In this document: positions 1-10,764 of the stretch, piece by piece
How the letters are laid out: every line of letters starts with the position of its first letter
How positions within the stretch are numbered: the stretch's first letter is position 1
Assembly: GCA_036937835.1 (NCBI GenBank)
Contig: CM072873.1
Coordinates: 11,458,001 to 11,522,000, forward strand
Direction of reading: 5' to 3'
Origin: Pampus argenteus
Taxonomy: Eukaryota > Chordata > Actinopteri > Scombriformes > Stromateidae
Length of the DNA: 64,000 nt
The notes under the pieces: generated by a model
The model's database searches: none
Told to the model about the DNA's origin: nothing
What the model saw: the letters and a program-made list of their open reading frames with translations, nothing else
Position numbers and translations under genes: made by a program

Positions 1-409
1 TCTTGAATAGACATCAGTCCCTCAGCCATACCAATAAGTATTTGTCAACAACTCAGTAATAAGACATATTTTATATGATTACAACTGTGCTTTACTATGT
101 TGTCATTAATTCATTCATTGTAGTTGTTGATATTAATAGACCATCATTAACTGTTTATTTGCTGATTATAAATTCTATGGGGGCTTTAAAGTAAAACATT
201 GTCATTGTTGAGCTTTAGTGATCTAAGCAGAAACCTCGACGTAGATTTTGGATCGCTAATTGTCGGTGATCATTTTTGATTCATGTCGTGTCAAGTGCTG
301 TTTTTTCTAGCTAACATATTAGCCTAGCTTGAAATACACACACACACACACACACATTGAAATAAAAATTACACTTTTTAAGCTTTAATACTGAGTCAAT
401 GTGTTAATT
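1..409. other. Intergenic DNA, no gene seen
   Basis: AT-rich sequence with no coding signature. The only clear structure is a short (CA)n run at about 335-356. Its right end may be the decayed 3' flank of the Tc1 relic that follows. Confidence 0.6.
335..356. repeat. (CA)n microsatellite
   Basis: About 11 uninterrupted CA units are visible directly. Confidence 0.95.
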
Positions 410-738
410 TCTCTTCCTCAACTTGGCAGGTTGCTTGTTCCCATACGTTGGAGAAGTTGTCTTCTGTTCTTCTGTGTATTCAGGCATCTCAGCTGCTTCT
501 GTCTCTTCATGTGATCCAGACTGACTCCATGATGTTGAGATCAGAGCTCTGACGAGGCCGAACCATCTGTTGCAGGACTCCTTGTTCTTCTCATCACTGA
601 AAATATTTCTTTATGACTCTGTCTGGATGTTTGAGGTCATTGCTGCATGCTGATCTCACACCTTTCCGATGGTATTACATTATGAATAGGAATCTAAACA
701 TCATAAGTGCCTAAAACCTTTGCACTGTACTGTATATG
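410..738 (-). mobile_element. Tc1/mariner transposon relic, internally deleted
   Basis: Read on the minus strand, about 427-600 resembles the C-terminal part of a fish Tc1 transposase gene, including the stretch that normally encodes the DLN(I)xE catalytic-triad region and the following H-x-K-R segment. Frameshifts and missing bases mean no long frame survives. At about 712-738 the plus strand reads a Tc1-type terminal inverted repeat (TGCCTAAAACCTTTGCACTG followed by TACTGTA). The terminus lies only about 100-150 bp from the transposase remnant, so most of the 5' half is deleted. The opposite terminus was not recognised. Family assignment is from memory of piscine Tc1 elements. Confidence 0.75.
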
Positions 739-1456
739 TCATGTTTTGTAGCATATTTTTTAACATTAAGATCACACCCTTTTCTATTCCTGTAAAATAT
801 GTTTTTTGATGACTCATGTTGAACTCTGGGGCATATAAATATATAAATTAATCCAGTGATGGGAGAACTAACAGACCTCATAATTATCTATAACCAAACT
901 GCAGCTGCATCAACCACAAAACTGTGAAATGACTTCAGACATCAAAAGAAAAATCATGACACGAAAACAGAGAGTTACTTCAATCTTTTCCTGACATGTT
1001 TTTATTATTTTGTCTACCCCTGCCGAGCTGCTCCGACCGGTTATATGCAGCGACTTTATAAATCTGCTCTAATGTGTGACTAAGCACATGTGAGCTGTTT
1101 TCTGTGGCCCGTCGTGTTTGAATAAGACCATGAAGGTTTTCATAATGTCGCCTTTTCAGTGTTTATGTTGCTGCTGCTGCAGAGCTGCTCTTCATCCACA
1201 GATGGTGATGTGGTGATGATGTGGTGTGTCACAGGACGACCAGTTTTCCACTTCGCTCTGCCAAAGCTGCCCGGATGCAGCAGAGGAGACAGACTGCAGC
1301 TGCTGGCCTGAACATCTAAGACCTTTCTTTTTGTTTTTTATTTTCCAGAATGGCATGAGTGAAAGCGGGAGAACTTCTGTGAATGTTTTATTGGAAATAA
1401 CTAAAGCAACACTGAACCAAAGACACCAAGGCTCAAATCCGTTTATTAGGCAGATT
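739..1456. other. Intergenic DNA, no gene seen
   Basis: No exon-like frame with a recognisable domain. The open frame starting near 1226 begins at a non-ATG codon and shows no family resemblance. Confidence 0.5.
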
Positions 1457-1900
1457 CAGTGGTGGAAAATACTTTACTTGATTATTGCATTTGTTGCTAC
1501 TTCATCCCTAATCTCCACTACATGAGGGAAATATTTTTTTTATGTTCTGTTCCACTACATTTATTTGTCAGCTTTATTTACTTTTCAAATGTGTCTTACA
1601 AAAAGAAATGTACTGTATAGTCGGGGTCATTTTCAGATATCTATGAGTTGTTAACAGCTCCACCAAATAGTGATACTTCCCTCTAAATTTCTCACATGGT
1701 TTCATTTCGATAAATCCAATATTATACAATATTTCACCAAAAATCAAAGATGAGAGAAAAAAGTCCAAAAATTGGAAACAGATTTGTTTCCTCTCCCATC
1801 AGTCAGATTTACCTGCTGACCCTTTGCAGGGGCCTGAGCCCTAGGTTGGGAATCACTGGACTAAAGTAGCTAACTGTATATAAAGTAGTTCAAACTCAAT
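1457..1900 (+). mobile_element. hAT-like non-autonomous element (MITE), copy A, truncated
   Basis: It starts with CAGTGGTGGAAAATACTTTACTT, the form of a hAT-type terminal repeat. The body (about 1720-1885) is the reverse complement of sequence at 7900-8080 (copy B), sharing the segments around TTTGATTTTTGGT, GGGAGAGGAAA and GGTTCCCAACCTAGGG. The right part of the family is missing; the match stops near 1890, where a short tandem of ATTAATACAC units begins. Confidence 0.7.
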
Positions 1901-1904
1901 TTAT

Positions 1905-1945
1905 TAATACTTATTAATACACATTAATACACATTAATACACAGT
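1905..1945. repeat. Short tandem repeat of ATTAATACAC-like units
   Basis: Four imperfect units of about 10 bp are visible directly. They mark the point where hAT copy A loses similarity to copy B. Confidence 0.8.
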
Positions 1946-2434
1946 AAACTTGAATCAAATAAAACATAATTTTCCAACGAAGAATGTGGTGAGTGAAAAA
2001 ACTGAAATCACTGGTCACTAGTGACTAATGTGACTAGTGACTTCTTTCAAAAACTGAGTTTAACCCTTAAATGACAACAAGAAAACTCTTTGTCTTTGTG
2101 TCTGTTTGCAGTCTGGAGGCCCTTATATCTGTTTCAATCAGTTTGTTACTGTTTGACTGAACTGTGTCACTTCAGATTTGGGTCATTTGGAAACAGGTTT
2201 GATGACTGTATGACTTTGATGCTGCTGCCACCTGTTGGAAGACTGAAGACTCACATGTGCTCTGAACAGCTCAGAAGAATGAAAGAAACTGACACGTTAT
2301 TTATCTTTCCAGTTTCATTTTTTAAGCACTTGTTTTGTTTATTATATTTTATTTTACTTATTTTATTATTATTTTTGTCTCCACATTGTCACTTGCTGGA
2401 TTTTATTAAATGGTGGAGTTGATTTTTTTTAAAT

Positions 2435-2534
2435 TCTGTTTTTCCTTTGTGAAGCACTTTGTAACGTCTCTTTAAAAGGTGATATGTGCTGTAAATAAAG
2501 TTTATTATTATTATTAATAATAGTAGTAATAGTA
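2435..2534 (+). mobile_element. 3' tail of an L2-type LINE or a SINE sharing that tail
   Basis: The run GTGAAGCACTTTGTAACGTC, then a GTGCTGTAAATAAAG segment, then (TTA)n is the characteristic 3' end of teleost L2-clade retroelements and of SINEs that borrow their tails. No reverse transcriptase frame is attached, so this is a 5'-truncated insertion on the plus strand. Confidence 0.7.
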
Positions 2535-2849
2535 TCTGCCCAACTCCACTTTTTCTCCAACTGGCTTTGTATATTTTTCACACAAAAGGACTTAAAGGCT
2601 ACAATAAAGGCTTAAGATACAGAGCAGTGAATGTTATTTTATTATTCTTATTTAAATGGAGAAATTTCGTGACAAAAAAAACAATAGAAATAAAAAAAAA
2701 ATAGAAAAGATAGAATCAAGATAACTTTATTCAAATATCTGGTTGTTTTCACAGCACATAAGCGGAACCATTTATTGACGGTTGAAGGTTCCTGTCGGGC
2801 AGTAGATACTGTGACACAGTACGTCCTCCATGCGTATTTTCAGTGAAGA

Positions 2850-3067
2850 AACGTTATTGATCTATTTTAGCAGCTCATTGGTTAACGTTAATCGGTAATA
2901 TAATAAAAGTAGGAGTCACGGCGTGTTGTGTTGTTGTGCTAAAAGGCTAAAAACGTGTCGTGTTAGCTGACGGTTGTTTTCGGGGAAAGTTGTAGAAAGT
3001 AGGTCGGTTGGAAAAAAACAAAAACAACACAAATAATATTTATCAACAGAGGATAGTGACTGACACG
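2850..3067 (+). promoter_or_regulatory. wdr89: Probable wdr89 promoter and non-coding first exon
   Basis: This block is richer in CG dinucleotides than its surroundings and lies 0.7-0.9 kb upstream of the wdr89 coding exon. A good donor (CACG then GTGAGG) occurs at 3068, and a good acceptor (CTGTGCAG) ends at 3708, just before the coding exon. A 5' UTR exon here joined to 3709 is the simplest model. The transcription start is not visible, and other donors in the block are possible. Confidence 0.4.
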
Positions 3068-3738
3068 GTGAGGATTTCTGTTTCTATAAGGGAAGAATTC
3101 AAGACAGGACTCCGTTTAAAAAACAGTATATTTTATATTTTCTTGCTCCATGTCACAAATATCTAGCTGACATCTTACTTACAACGTTTTTCAGTTCAAT
3201 ATATTGCTGTGGTTAATTCGGCGTATGTCTCATCCACAAAACGACACACAATTATTAAAAAAAAACAAAAAAACAGTGAAATGTACTAAATGCTTTACTG
3301 GCACTTGGACGGATTACAGTGTTGTAATAAAATGACATAAATTATCTCCTAACATACAAACACGGAAAGTCCTTCAGGCATATCCATACTGAATAACTAC
3401 AACTATATTTCATTGCTGTTTTTTAAAAATTTATTTCCTGAACATGAGAACAATGGGCTCAAAAGTTGTATAAAAAAGAAGGTAACTTATGTCCATCTGT
3501 CTGAACATCAACTTGTCTAACTAAATGCAAACCTCGTTTGGGTAGAAAAGTTGTCTTTATTTAGCAGAATTGCAAATATTGCAGATATTTCTCGAATTTA
3601 CAATTATAATAAAAATATTTATTATTATTGCAGTTTCCTGGAGGGATGTTAAATGCACCAGAGGCTGAAATGCAACTTTAAGTGAGTTTATTCGTTTTGT
3701 CTGTGCAGTGTGGTTGAATCTCGTCACGCTGAGCTTTC

Positions 3739-4875
3739 ATGGAGGGTTTGGAGGAGAAGCTCAGAGGTTTATCCATCGCTCGGCGGTCTCGTCCGGAGGA
3801 GCCCACCTACCTACTGGACCTTGCCCTGCAGTCAACCGGCCTGCTAGCGGTGTCCTGCTCCAACTTCACCATCCACCTGCACAACAAGGACACTCTAAAC
3901 CTGGCAGGACGGTATCAAGGCCACAGCGGGCCGCTGTGTGGGGTCACTTTCGCCCACACCTCTCCTAACCTCCTGTACTCTGGGTCTGCTGACGGGACAG
4001 TTCGGGCTTGGGATGTCCGTCGTCCCGGGATAGTGGCAACCCAGATGTTTAAAAGTGATCCATCCCACAGCTACTGTAGCTTCGACCTGAGCTGCAGCGA
4101 CACGCTTCTGTGCGCTGGTACCGAGCAGCTAAACGGCGAGGACAGCTTCCTGGTTTTCTGGGACGCCAGGAAGCCAGGTGGTGGGCTTCTCGGGGTGTAC
4201 TCTGAGTCGCACAGTGATGATATCACACAGGTACGCTTCCACCCCCGGGATAAAGACCGCCTGGCGTCAGGTTCCACAGATGGCCTTGTCAATGTTTTCG
4301 ACCTGAGCCAGGGAGCGGAGGAGGAGGCGCTGCTCGCCACCTGTAACAGTGACTCCTCTGCCAGCTCAGTCTGCTGGGGCGGAGCGGACTTCACCCAGCT
4401 GCTGTGCCTTAGCCATGACGAGGGGCTGCACCTGTGGGATCTGGGTCAGCTGGACACAAATGAGCCCCTTACCATCTTCAGCACCTCTGACGCTCGAAGT
4501 CTGACGCCGCTGTCTGATGGGGCCGGCGTAGATTATCTGGTAGGGGGGAGGTGGCTGGAGGGGGCCCAGAAGCTGCTGGTGATCGGTGGGAAGAACAGCG
4601 GAGATCTGCACCTGATGGAGTGTGACGACGAAGGTCTCCACCTGCTGAGGAGTCTTGAGCATGGCCACACCTCCACGGTTCGCTGCTTCCTGTGGGACGC
4701 AGCAGAGGAGGCCCTGGTCACCGGTGGGGAGGACGCTCAGCTGCTGTTATGGACATCAGGAGGAGAGGAGCTCACAACAGGGAAAAGGGAGTCGATGAAG
4801 AGTGATTCGGCTTTGAGACTCAAATCTAGGCCGCATAAAAAACATGGCTACCAGAGGGGCAAGAAGGCAACGTAG
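3739..4875 (+). CDS. wdr89: WD repeat-containing protein 89 (WDR89)
   Basis: Single-exon coding sequence for 378 residues; the human protein as I recall it is 387. WD40 features appear in order: SGSADGTVRAWD at about 81-92, CAGTE then VFWDARKP at 125-146, HSDDITQVRFHP at 158-169 followed by SGSTDGLVNVFD at 177-188, HDEGLHLWDL at 226-235, and GHTSTVRCFLWD then TGGEDAQLLLW at 309-338. This matches a beta-propeller of about six to seven blades. The HSDDITQVRFHP and GGEDAQLLLW blocks are near-identical to human WDR89. The tail (350-378) is rich in Lys and Arg, like the human tail, which suggests a nuclear or nucleolar site, by inference. WD40 propellers are protein-interaction platforms and no enzyme residues are seen. 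The start is the first ATG after a splice acceptor ending at 3708. Its context is weak at -3 (T) but has G at +4. It shares orientation with ppp2r5e and ends about 1.3 kb before that promoter. Confidence 0.95.
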   Translation: MEGLEEKLRGLSIARRSRPEEPTYLLDLALQSTGLLAVSCSNFTIHLHNKDTLNLAGRYQGHSGPLCGVTFAHTSPNLLYSGSADGTVRAWDVRRPGIVATQMFKSDPSHSYCSFDLSCSDTLLCAGTEQLNGEDSFLVFWDARKPGGGLLGVYSESHSDDITQVRFHPRDKDRLASGSTDGLVNVFDLSQGAEEEALLATCNSDSSASSVCWGGADFTQLLCLSHDEGLHLWDLGQLDTNEPLTIFSTSDARSLTPLSDGAGVDYLVGGRWLEGAQKLLVIGGKNSGDLHLMECDDEGLHLLRSLEHGHTSTVRCFLWDAAEEALVTGGEDAQLLLWTSGGEELTTGKRESMKSDSALRLKSRPHKKHGYQRGKKAT

Positions 4876-5790
4876 CAGTGACACTGAGAGAAAAACAACT
4901 CAAAATACTGAATTGTAATTCAGTACATTTAGCTGCTCACTCAGAAGTAAATGCACTTTCAAACACCGTGTTTTCTCTAAACACCCTGAACAAATCACAG
5001 AACCTCATAAACTCTCTTGTGTCCATACTTCATGTATATATATATATATATATATATATATTCATTTTAAGATTAAGATTTTTACCAATTTATGAAATAT
5101 GCCCATTATGGTCAAAGTGTAATATTTCTACTTTCAAAGGTGGAGGACTGTTATTACTGCATCACATCCTGAAAGCCACCAGGGCCTCCCAGCACAGCAG
5201 CACTACGCTGAGAGAGCAGCGATCGCTCTCAAATGGCAAAGAGTGGAATAACATGATTGGCAGCGTGTGTGTTTGTGTGTATTTGACTAGAGAAATCTCA
5301 GTCACACAGAAATTAAATAATCTTTATGGTAATTTAGTGATCATTGTGGGGGTTTTAATTATTGACAGTTTATTACAAGAGAAAATAACATACTTGCTTG
5401 GTGATAATGAGACAAGCTGGGACATGCACATGTATGCATTTTAAAGCAAGCATCTTTCTACTCATACTGGCAGACAAAGGTTTGGCTTTTTGGAGGTTCT
5501 GATACTGTTATTACTAATTTGAAAGTTAAAATCTCAAATATGCCAAGTCTGAAGCAGTAAGAAAATAATTTTGGAATTATACACCACTATTGCTTTTGTA
5601 GACAAAAGTTTATTTATACAGTACAATTCATAAACTTCAGTCAATTTCCAAGTGCTTTATTTAAAATGGTGAGAAAGTGGAAATGTGTTTTTTCTAATTT
5701 GTTGTAGCCCGTCTTTACTGTTTCCTAAATATTCTATTTGTGTGTTGCAATTATTTGCCAAAATAAATGTTCGCTTTTGAACTTTTTTCA
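4876..5790 (+). other. wdr89: wdr89 3' UTR with polyadenylation signal
   Basis: No coding signal follows the TAG. A canonical AATAAA lies at 5762-5767, followed by a T-rich stretch, and is the likely end of the transcript. The UTR carries a (TA)n run at 5034-5061. The 188-codon open frame here starts at a non-ATG codon and has no recognisable content. Confidence 0.6.
5034..5061. repeat. (TA)n microsatellite
   Basis: About 14 TA units are visible directly within the wdr89 3' UTR. Confidence 0.95.
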
Positions 5791-6179
5791 TTGGATGATC
5801 TTTACTTTGTCTTGGAGTATAAATTATTAGCTTAAGATAAACTTTCTAATAACATTTTTGCACAGAAGAACTGTGGATTTTGTCCCCCTTCATCTGCACT
5901 GTAAGCACATTATGAAGGGATCTTCTAATGGCCAGTATGGACAGTGAGAAAATATATGTTTAAATGTGCATTTGAGCTCCTGATTGTTGCATGAAGACAA
6001 ACTTAGAAAACCCGTCCTTTAGGTCCTATATCCCCACCCCTCTCTCCTTCATACGTCCATGGATGTGCTCCAGCATGAGCTATATTCGTAATAGACCTGT
6101 ATATTGTAGTTATGTAACTCTCTTCCTGCAAAACATATCCCTCGTTAATCTCTGAGTTTGCACTCCTCCATACACCGAG

Positions 6180-7150
6180 AATATAAAGTAAAACTGGGAC
6201 GAATCGGGCGCCAGTGTGCGGGTAAAATAAAAGTGTGGAAGCGAAAGGGCAGGGCCTCGGACAGGTTTAGCTTCATTCCTGCACGCTGTGTGGCGGAGTG
6301 AGACTCCTCTCACTGCCCCGATCTCTTTGCTTTCTCCCTTCTTCTCCTCCTTTTCCTCCTCCTCCACCTAACCAACGGATTCAATTCAGGAGCGGTGAGC
6401 CTCATTTCTCTCCTTGCGATGATCGACGTCTTATGTTGGCCAATCACAACGCCTGACATCGCTCCCGACAGCCAATCGCCGTCGTACGTCGCTCTTGAAC
6501 CCGTCCGTGTTATGTGTGCCGTGGTCTCCGCCAGCCAGCAGTGTTGACAAAAGGGTGAAAAGAAACAGCCCCGGATTGTAACCGAGCGGAGGAAAACACA
6601 CCAAAATCCAGGGGTTTGGGGCAGACAAGCAGTTGAAGCAGTAACAGGAATGTAATTGCGTTAAGCTACTCGTTTTATACAGCCGTGGTTTGTTATTAAT
6701 GGGAGTTTGAGGGATATTCCGTTGGAAAGGAAAACGGCACTCGTGGGTTTTGGCTGCTTTCAGGCCGAGATTTTCCTGCTGCTCCGCCGCTGCTTGTGTG
6801 GGAAAGGCTGTCCGCACCGAGCTGGAGGTAGCCTCACGGTTAGCCCGGTACAACCCCCCCCCGAATACAAACACACATAGGATAACTCCTCGCCGCCGTC
6901 TCCGTCGCGAACCGCAGAGGATCAAGGTAAAGTACTGTCAATCGGGGAAAAAAGCTAACAAACAGCCCCACTCGGTCGGCTGCAGCTCGCCGGGCTCGGC
7001 TCATTCGGGACGGTGTGTGTCTCCCAGCCCGGCCGCTCTCTGTCAGCCTGTGAGCGCTAGCTAACGGTAGCAGCATTAGCACTGACCCCCCACCTCCTCT
7101 GTATTTACATCTGGGATGATGGGTGATCGCCCAAACCCGCCCAGGTAACG
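6180..7150 (+). promoter_or_regulatory. ppp2r5e: CpG-rich promoter and non-coding exon 1 of ppp2r5e
   Basis: CG dinucleotides are dense here compared with flanking DNA, typical of a housekeeping promoter. Two CCAAT boxes (6440-6444 and 6472-6476), 32 bp apart and in the same orientation, suggest NF-Y binding. A GACGTC element lies at 6425-6430. No TATA box was found upstream of the likely start (about 6520-6600, inferred). Two donors could end exon 1: AAG/GTAAAG at 6927 and CAG/GTAACG at 7145. The next acceptor in frame with the gene is at 16178. Human PPP2R5E also starts with a non-coding exon, so the arrangement fits. Confidence 0.65.
6440..6476 (+). promoter_or_regulatory. Paired CCAAT boxes (NF-Y type)
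   Basis: CCAATCAC at 6440 and CCAATCGC at 6472. The 32-bp spacing is about three helical turns, a spacing common for co-operating NF-Y sites. Confidence 0.5.
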
Positions 7151-7606
7151 ATATTTCATTAGCACACATGTAAAAGTCGATTTGAATCACATGTTTTCAT
7201 ATATCGGCTTCTTGTGTTTTTCCTTTTGCTGGTGGCGGCTAGCAAGCTAAAGGCTAACTCCATGTTAGCTAACCCGCGATAGCGTAGCACTAACGTTTTG
7301 CTAGCAAAGTAAAACGCTGTTTTCTCCCTTTAAAGCTGGGCAGCTTTGATGAAATGCTGGCTTGTGTGCATGTTAGTAATATTAAAGTGTTTTGTGTGCT
7401 CCGAAGAGACAACTAGCTAACGATATAGCGATGATATTCAAATGCTTTGTATTAGTTAATCGGGGAGCTAACGTTGCTAGCAATCGCGCTGTCAAGTTTT
7501 GAATGTTCTGCTGTTGCCAGGCCCAACATGGCCAACTAACGCCAGCTCCCCTAAACGGCTTGATTTTTGACCTCATGCAGTTGATGCCCTATTTTCCCGA
7601 TAACAT

Positions 7607-8177
7607 CAGTGCTGGAAGAAATGTTAAAATCCTCCATTTAATGTGAAACTACTAGTAACGTTATAGCAATGAAAAAAATACTACATTTCAAGTAAAAGTC
7701 GTGCATGAAAAATCCTACTTAAGTAAGAGTACATAAGTATTTGCAGCAAAATGTAGTTTATGAAGAGGTAGTAGTTTGGTCTCTCTAACAGATACATTAT
7801 TCTATATGAGGTCATTACATTATTAATACTGAAGTGTTAGAGCAGCATGTTACTGTTGAAGCTGTTGGAGGCGGAGCTAGTTTCAACTACTTCATATACA
7901 GTTAGACAGTTTAGCTCAGTGGTTCCCAACCTAGGGGTCGGGCCCCTCCAAAGGGTCACCGGATAAATCTGAGGAGTCATGAGATGATTAATGGGAGAGG
8001 AAAGAAGAAAAAAAGTTAAGACAAATGTATATCTGAACTTTTTCTCTAATCTTTGATTTTTGGTTAAATATTGCAGTGTAGTAGAGTGTAAAATAGCACT
8101 AATTGGAAATCTGTAAAGTACAAGTACCTCAATTGTATTTACAGTATTTAAGTAAATGTACTCACATTCCACCTCTG
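7607..8177 (-). mobile_element. hAT-like MITE, copy B, about 571 bp
   Basis: The termini are inverted: CAGTGCTGGAAG at 7607 and TTCCACCTCTG ending at 8177. The flanks GATAACAT (7599-7606) and GATAGCAG (8178-8185) agree at 6 of 8 positions, which fits a decayed 8-bp target-site duplication, the hAT hallmark. It is related in inverted orientation to copy A at 1457-1900. There is no transposase frame, so it is non-autonomous. Confidence 0.75.
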
Positions 8178-8297
8178 GATAGCAGTAAAAATGTAACGTC
8201 ACATGTCTCTTGTTGCATTGTAAATGGAAATAATCTTTATTGTGTTATTTGGCTTAGGTAGTGGCTTAGTGGCTGATCTTTCCAGGCAGAGCTGATG

Positions 8298-8416
8298 TCA
8301 GGAAAGCATTGGTTTAGTTAAAAAGTAAATGCTGATGTTTAATCCTCGTGGGTTGAAAATGCCAATGTGAATCTGGCCTGAGATAGGTTAAGCTTTGCTG
8401 TCAAGTGTGTGGCTAC
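8298..8416 (+). repeat. Local direct duplication, unit 1
   Basis: Shares AGTAAATGCTGATGTTTAATCCTCGTGGGT and the surrounding about 120 bp with unit 2 at 8776-8905, with scattered mismatches and one indel. Confidence 0.85.
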
Positions 8417-8775
8417 GGATGTACCATTATTGTGTGTAAAAACATCTTGGTAATCTGTATTATGATGGCAATTGTCAGTATTTCTTGAAATCCTACTGTT
8501 AGTGCTACAATATAATGAAATTACTTTACAAGTAGCTGTTGCAGCTATATTGGGCTTCATGCAGACAAAGTTGTAAATGTATACATAACATGATTATTAA
8601 CAGTTATACTGTGTCTCACAGGTCGCTTGTGGCTAAACAAAATCAAACTGCTAATGAAGGCAGGAGAGCTGCCCTGTGGTCACGATGACAATCACAATAA
8701 TGGAAATGGTTGGTTGTATTAACAGAGGTTCACTGCAGGATAGAAGGATATAGTAGAAACAGTAAATGTATCTAG

Positions 8776-8905
8776 TCAGGAAAGCATTCGGTCCTGGGCA
8801 GGTGTGCTTAAAAAGTAAATGCTGATGTTTAATCCTCGTGGGTGGAAAAAGCCCTGCGAATCTGTCCCGAGACAAGTTTAGCTTTCCTGTCAAGTGAAGC
8901 CAACT
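8776..8905 (+). repeat. Local direct duplication, unit 2
   Basis: Second copy of the unit at 8298-8416, offset by about 480 bp. It has about 10 extra bases after the shared TCAGGAAAGCATT. Confidence 0.85.
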
Positions 8906-9854
8906 GTCCGATGTGTGGCGATAATCCGATATGAACTTTGACTGGCTTTGCACTAAGATACTGTGTCTGACAGTAACTACCAATTCTGGTCTATCGTGTT
9001 TTCTTTCGGTATAAGCCAGCATTGTTTCAACATGTTGGAAAGTGTGTACGCAACCAGTCGGAGGGAGATCATCACCACTAATGACGCTGTAGTGACATGG
9101 ATTATAAGAGTTAGAAACATGGCAATGAGCGGGACATAAAGAATGTATGCTTGTTCCAAGGGGGAAACAAACTTCTACTATCAGTTTAAATGTCTACTTT
9201 ATTCCTACCTGGCCTCTGCTCTGTCAGTCATGATATTGACAGCAGCATGCTGGAGATCAGGTGTGGCGCTATGCATTACATGTGATTGTATTTGCTGTGT
9301 TGGTGTCTTTGTGAAGGCTTAGTTTTGAACATTTCTGAATGTCACACCATGTTGGAGAAAGCTTAACATTCAAAGTCATTCGTGTTTATGGTGACGTTGA
9401 TACAGTAACCACCTCCGTCTTATCAGCTCTGTGTAGCTGTGTGTGTGTCTGAAAGTTGCTGAGTTCATTTGTTCTTGACTGTGTGAACAGCACAGTTTTC
9501 CCATTAATGAATTACACCAGTTAGATGTATTGTTGGATAGCAGCAACAAGAGATTTTCTGAGGAACTGACTAGTAGAATGATTTGAAATAGTAGATCTGG
9601 GATTCATAATGATATGATTAGTTTCCTCCTTAGTCTTCATCATTACATGTAAATACTTTTCTTGCCATGATAGACACGAGACTCACGATTACTCACTTGG
9701 TTCTGGCTCCTTGAGTCGACCACATGGCCACAGAGTTGTAGCAGTGCTTGGCACATTTATTATGTATTATAACTTTATACACAGTTTTAAAGCCATTTGC
9801 TTTAGTTTCTTGTGTTAGGCCATCATGAATCGTGTGTGTGTGGGGGGTTATTCA

Positions 9855-10060
9855 ATTGGAAAAAAAGGGATTCTGCAACAATTCTGGTAATCAAATCATT
9901 TTTCTTAGTTTTACAATAAAGAAACTGGATATCTTTTAGATTTCAGACGGTTTGTTGAACTCAACAAGACCTGAAGATGTTATCTTGGGCTTTAGAAAAC
10001 TGTGAAGGACATTTTTCACTATTTTCTGACATTTTAAGACCAACAGTGTCCGTGTCTGTC
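9855..10060 (-). repeat. TTAATCGATTA-family interspersed repeat (degenerate)
   Basis: Contains the family's ATCTTGGGCTTTAGAAAACTG and CACTATTTTCTGACATTTTA segments, reverse orientation relative to the copy at 36765. The family name is descriptive only. Confidence 0.6.
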
Positions 10061-10718
10061 TTGTCTCAGCTGTAGATCTATTGTGATATAAGATTATATA
10101 TCAGGCTGTGTAAAGGTTGCATTTATAGTAAATGTTGTGTAATATTCTGAACCTGATTTTTCATTCTCGCTGAGAGAAATTAGGATTCAGCCTGCTTGTC
10201 ATATTCACATTCATTCATTCATGCCTGAATGTAGCTGGAACTATTTGAATTAAGGGAACAAGTTGTAATGCCCAAAGTTGTATCAGAAGTGCAGTGATGA
10301 TTGATTTTTGCAGCCCTTGGGGGTTTGAATTATTGGCTCTGGACCACAGGCGGGAAATCCTTGAGTCAGGCTCCTTTTTAATCTCCACTGGGTGTGTTTC
10401 TGTTCACGTTCATTTTGCTCCCTCACTTTGGCTCGTTTCGCTCTGCCTATTTGTTGACTTCCTGTCGAACAGCAGCTCCCTCCTCTTCCTCCCTTTCTGT
10501 TGCTCTCCCCGTTGCCCCCTCCTCTCTCCTTCCTCCTTGCTCTTTAATCCCACCCTCCCTGAGCCTGTTTGGATGTCATCTGGTCTCTTATGTAAGAGGC
10601 ATGGGAGGGGAATGGCTTTGGTGCTTCGCTGCCATACGTCTGACCAGCCACCACAGTCTTGCTCTGCCTCGTGTGTTGTTGTGGCACTGGAGTGTTTTTG
10701 CCATTAGCTAGCTTGTCA

Positions 10719-10764
10719 GAGAGAGAGAGTGAGAGTGAGAGAGAGATAGAGAGACATAGACAGT
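10719..10764. repeat. GA-rich simple repeat
   Basis: Imperfect (GA)n run visible directly. Confidence 0.9.

Noticed and set aside
4071..4721. Minus-strand open frames across wdr89
   Set aside because: They are shadows of the GC-rich wdr89 coding frame with no recognisable content.
4878..5444. 188-codon open frame after wdr89
   Set aside because: It starts at a non-ATG codon, includes a translated TA microsatellite and shows no domain; it fits the wdr89 3' UTR.
6750..7064. 104-codon frame in the ppp2r5e promoter
   Set aside because: It begins at TTG, is an open frame of a CpG-rich region and contains likely splice donors; no family resemblance.
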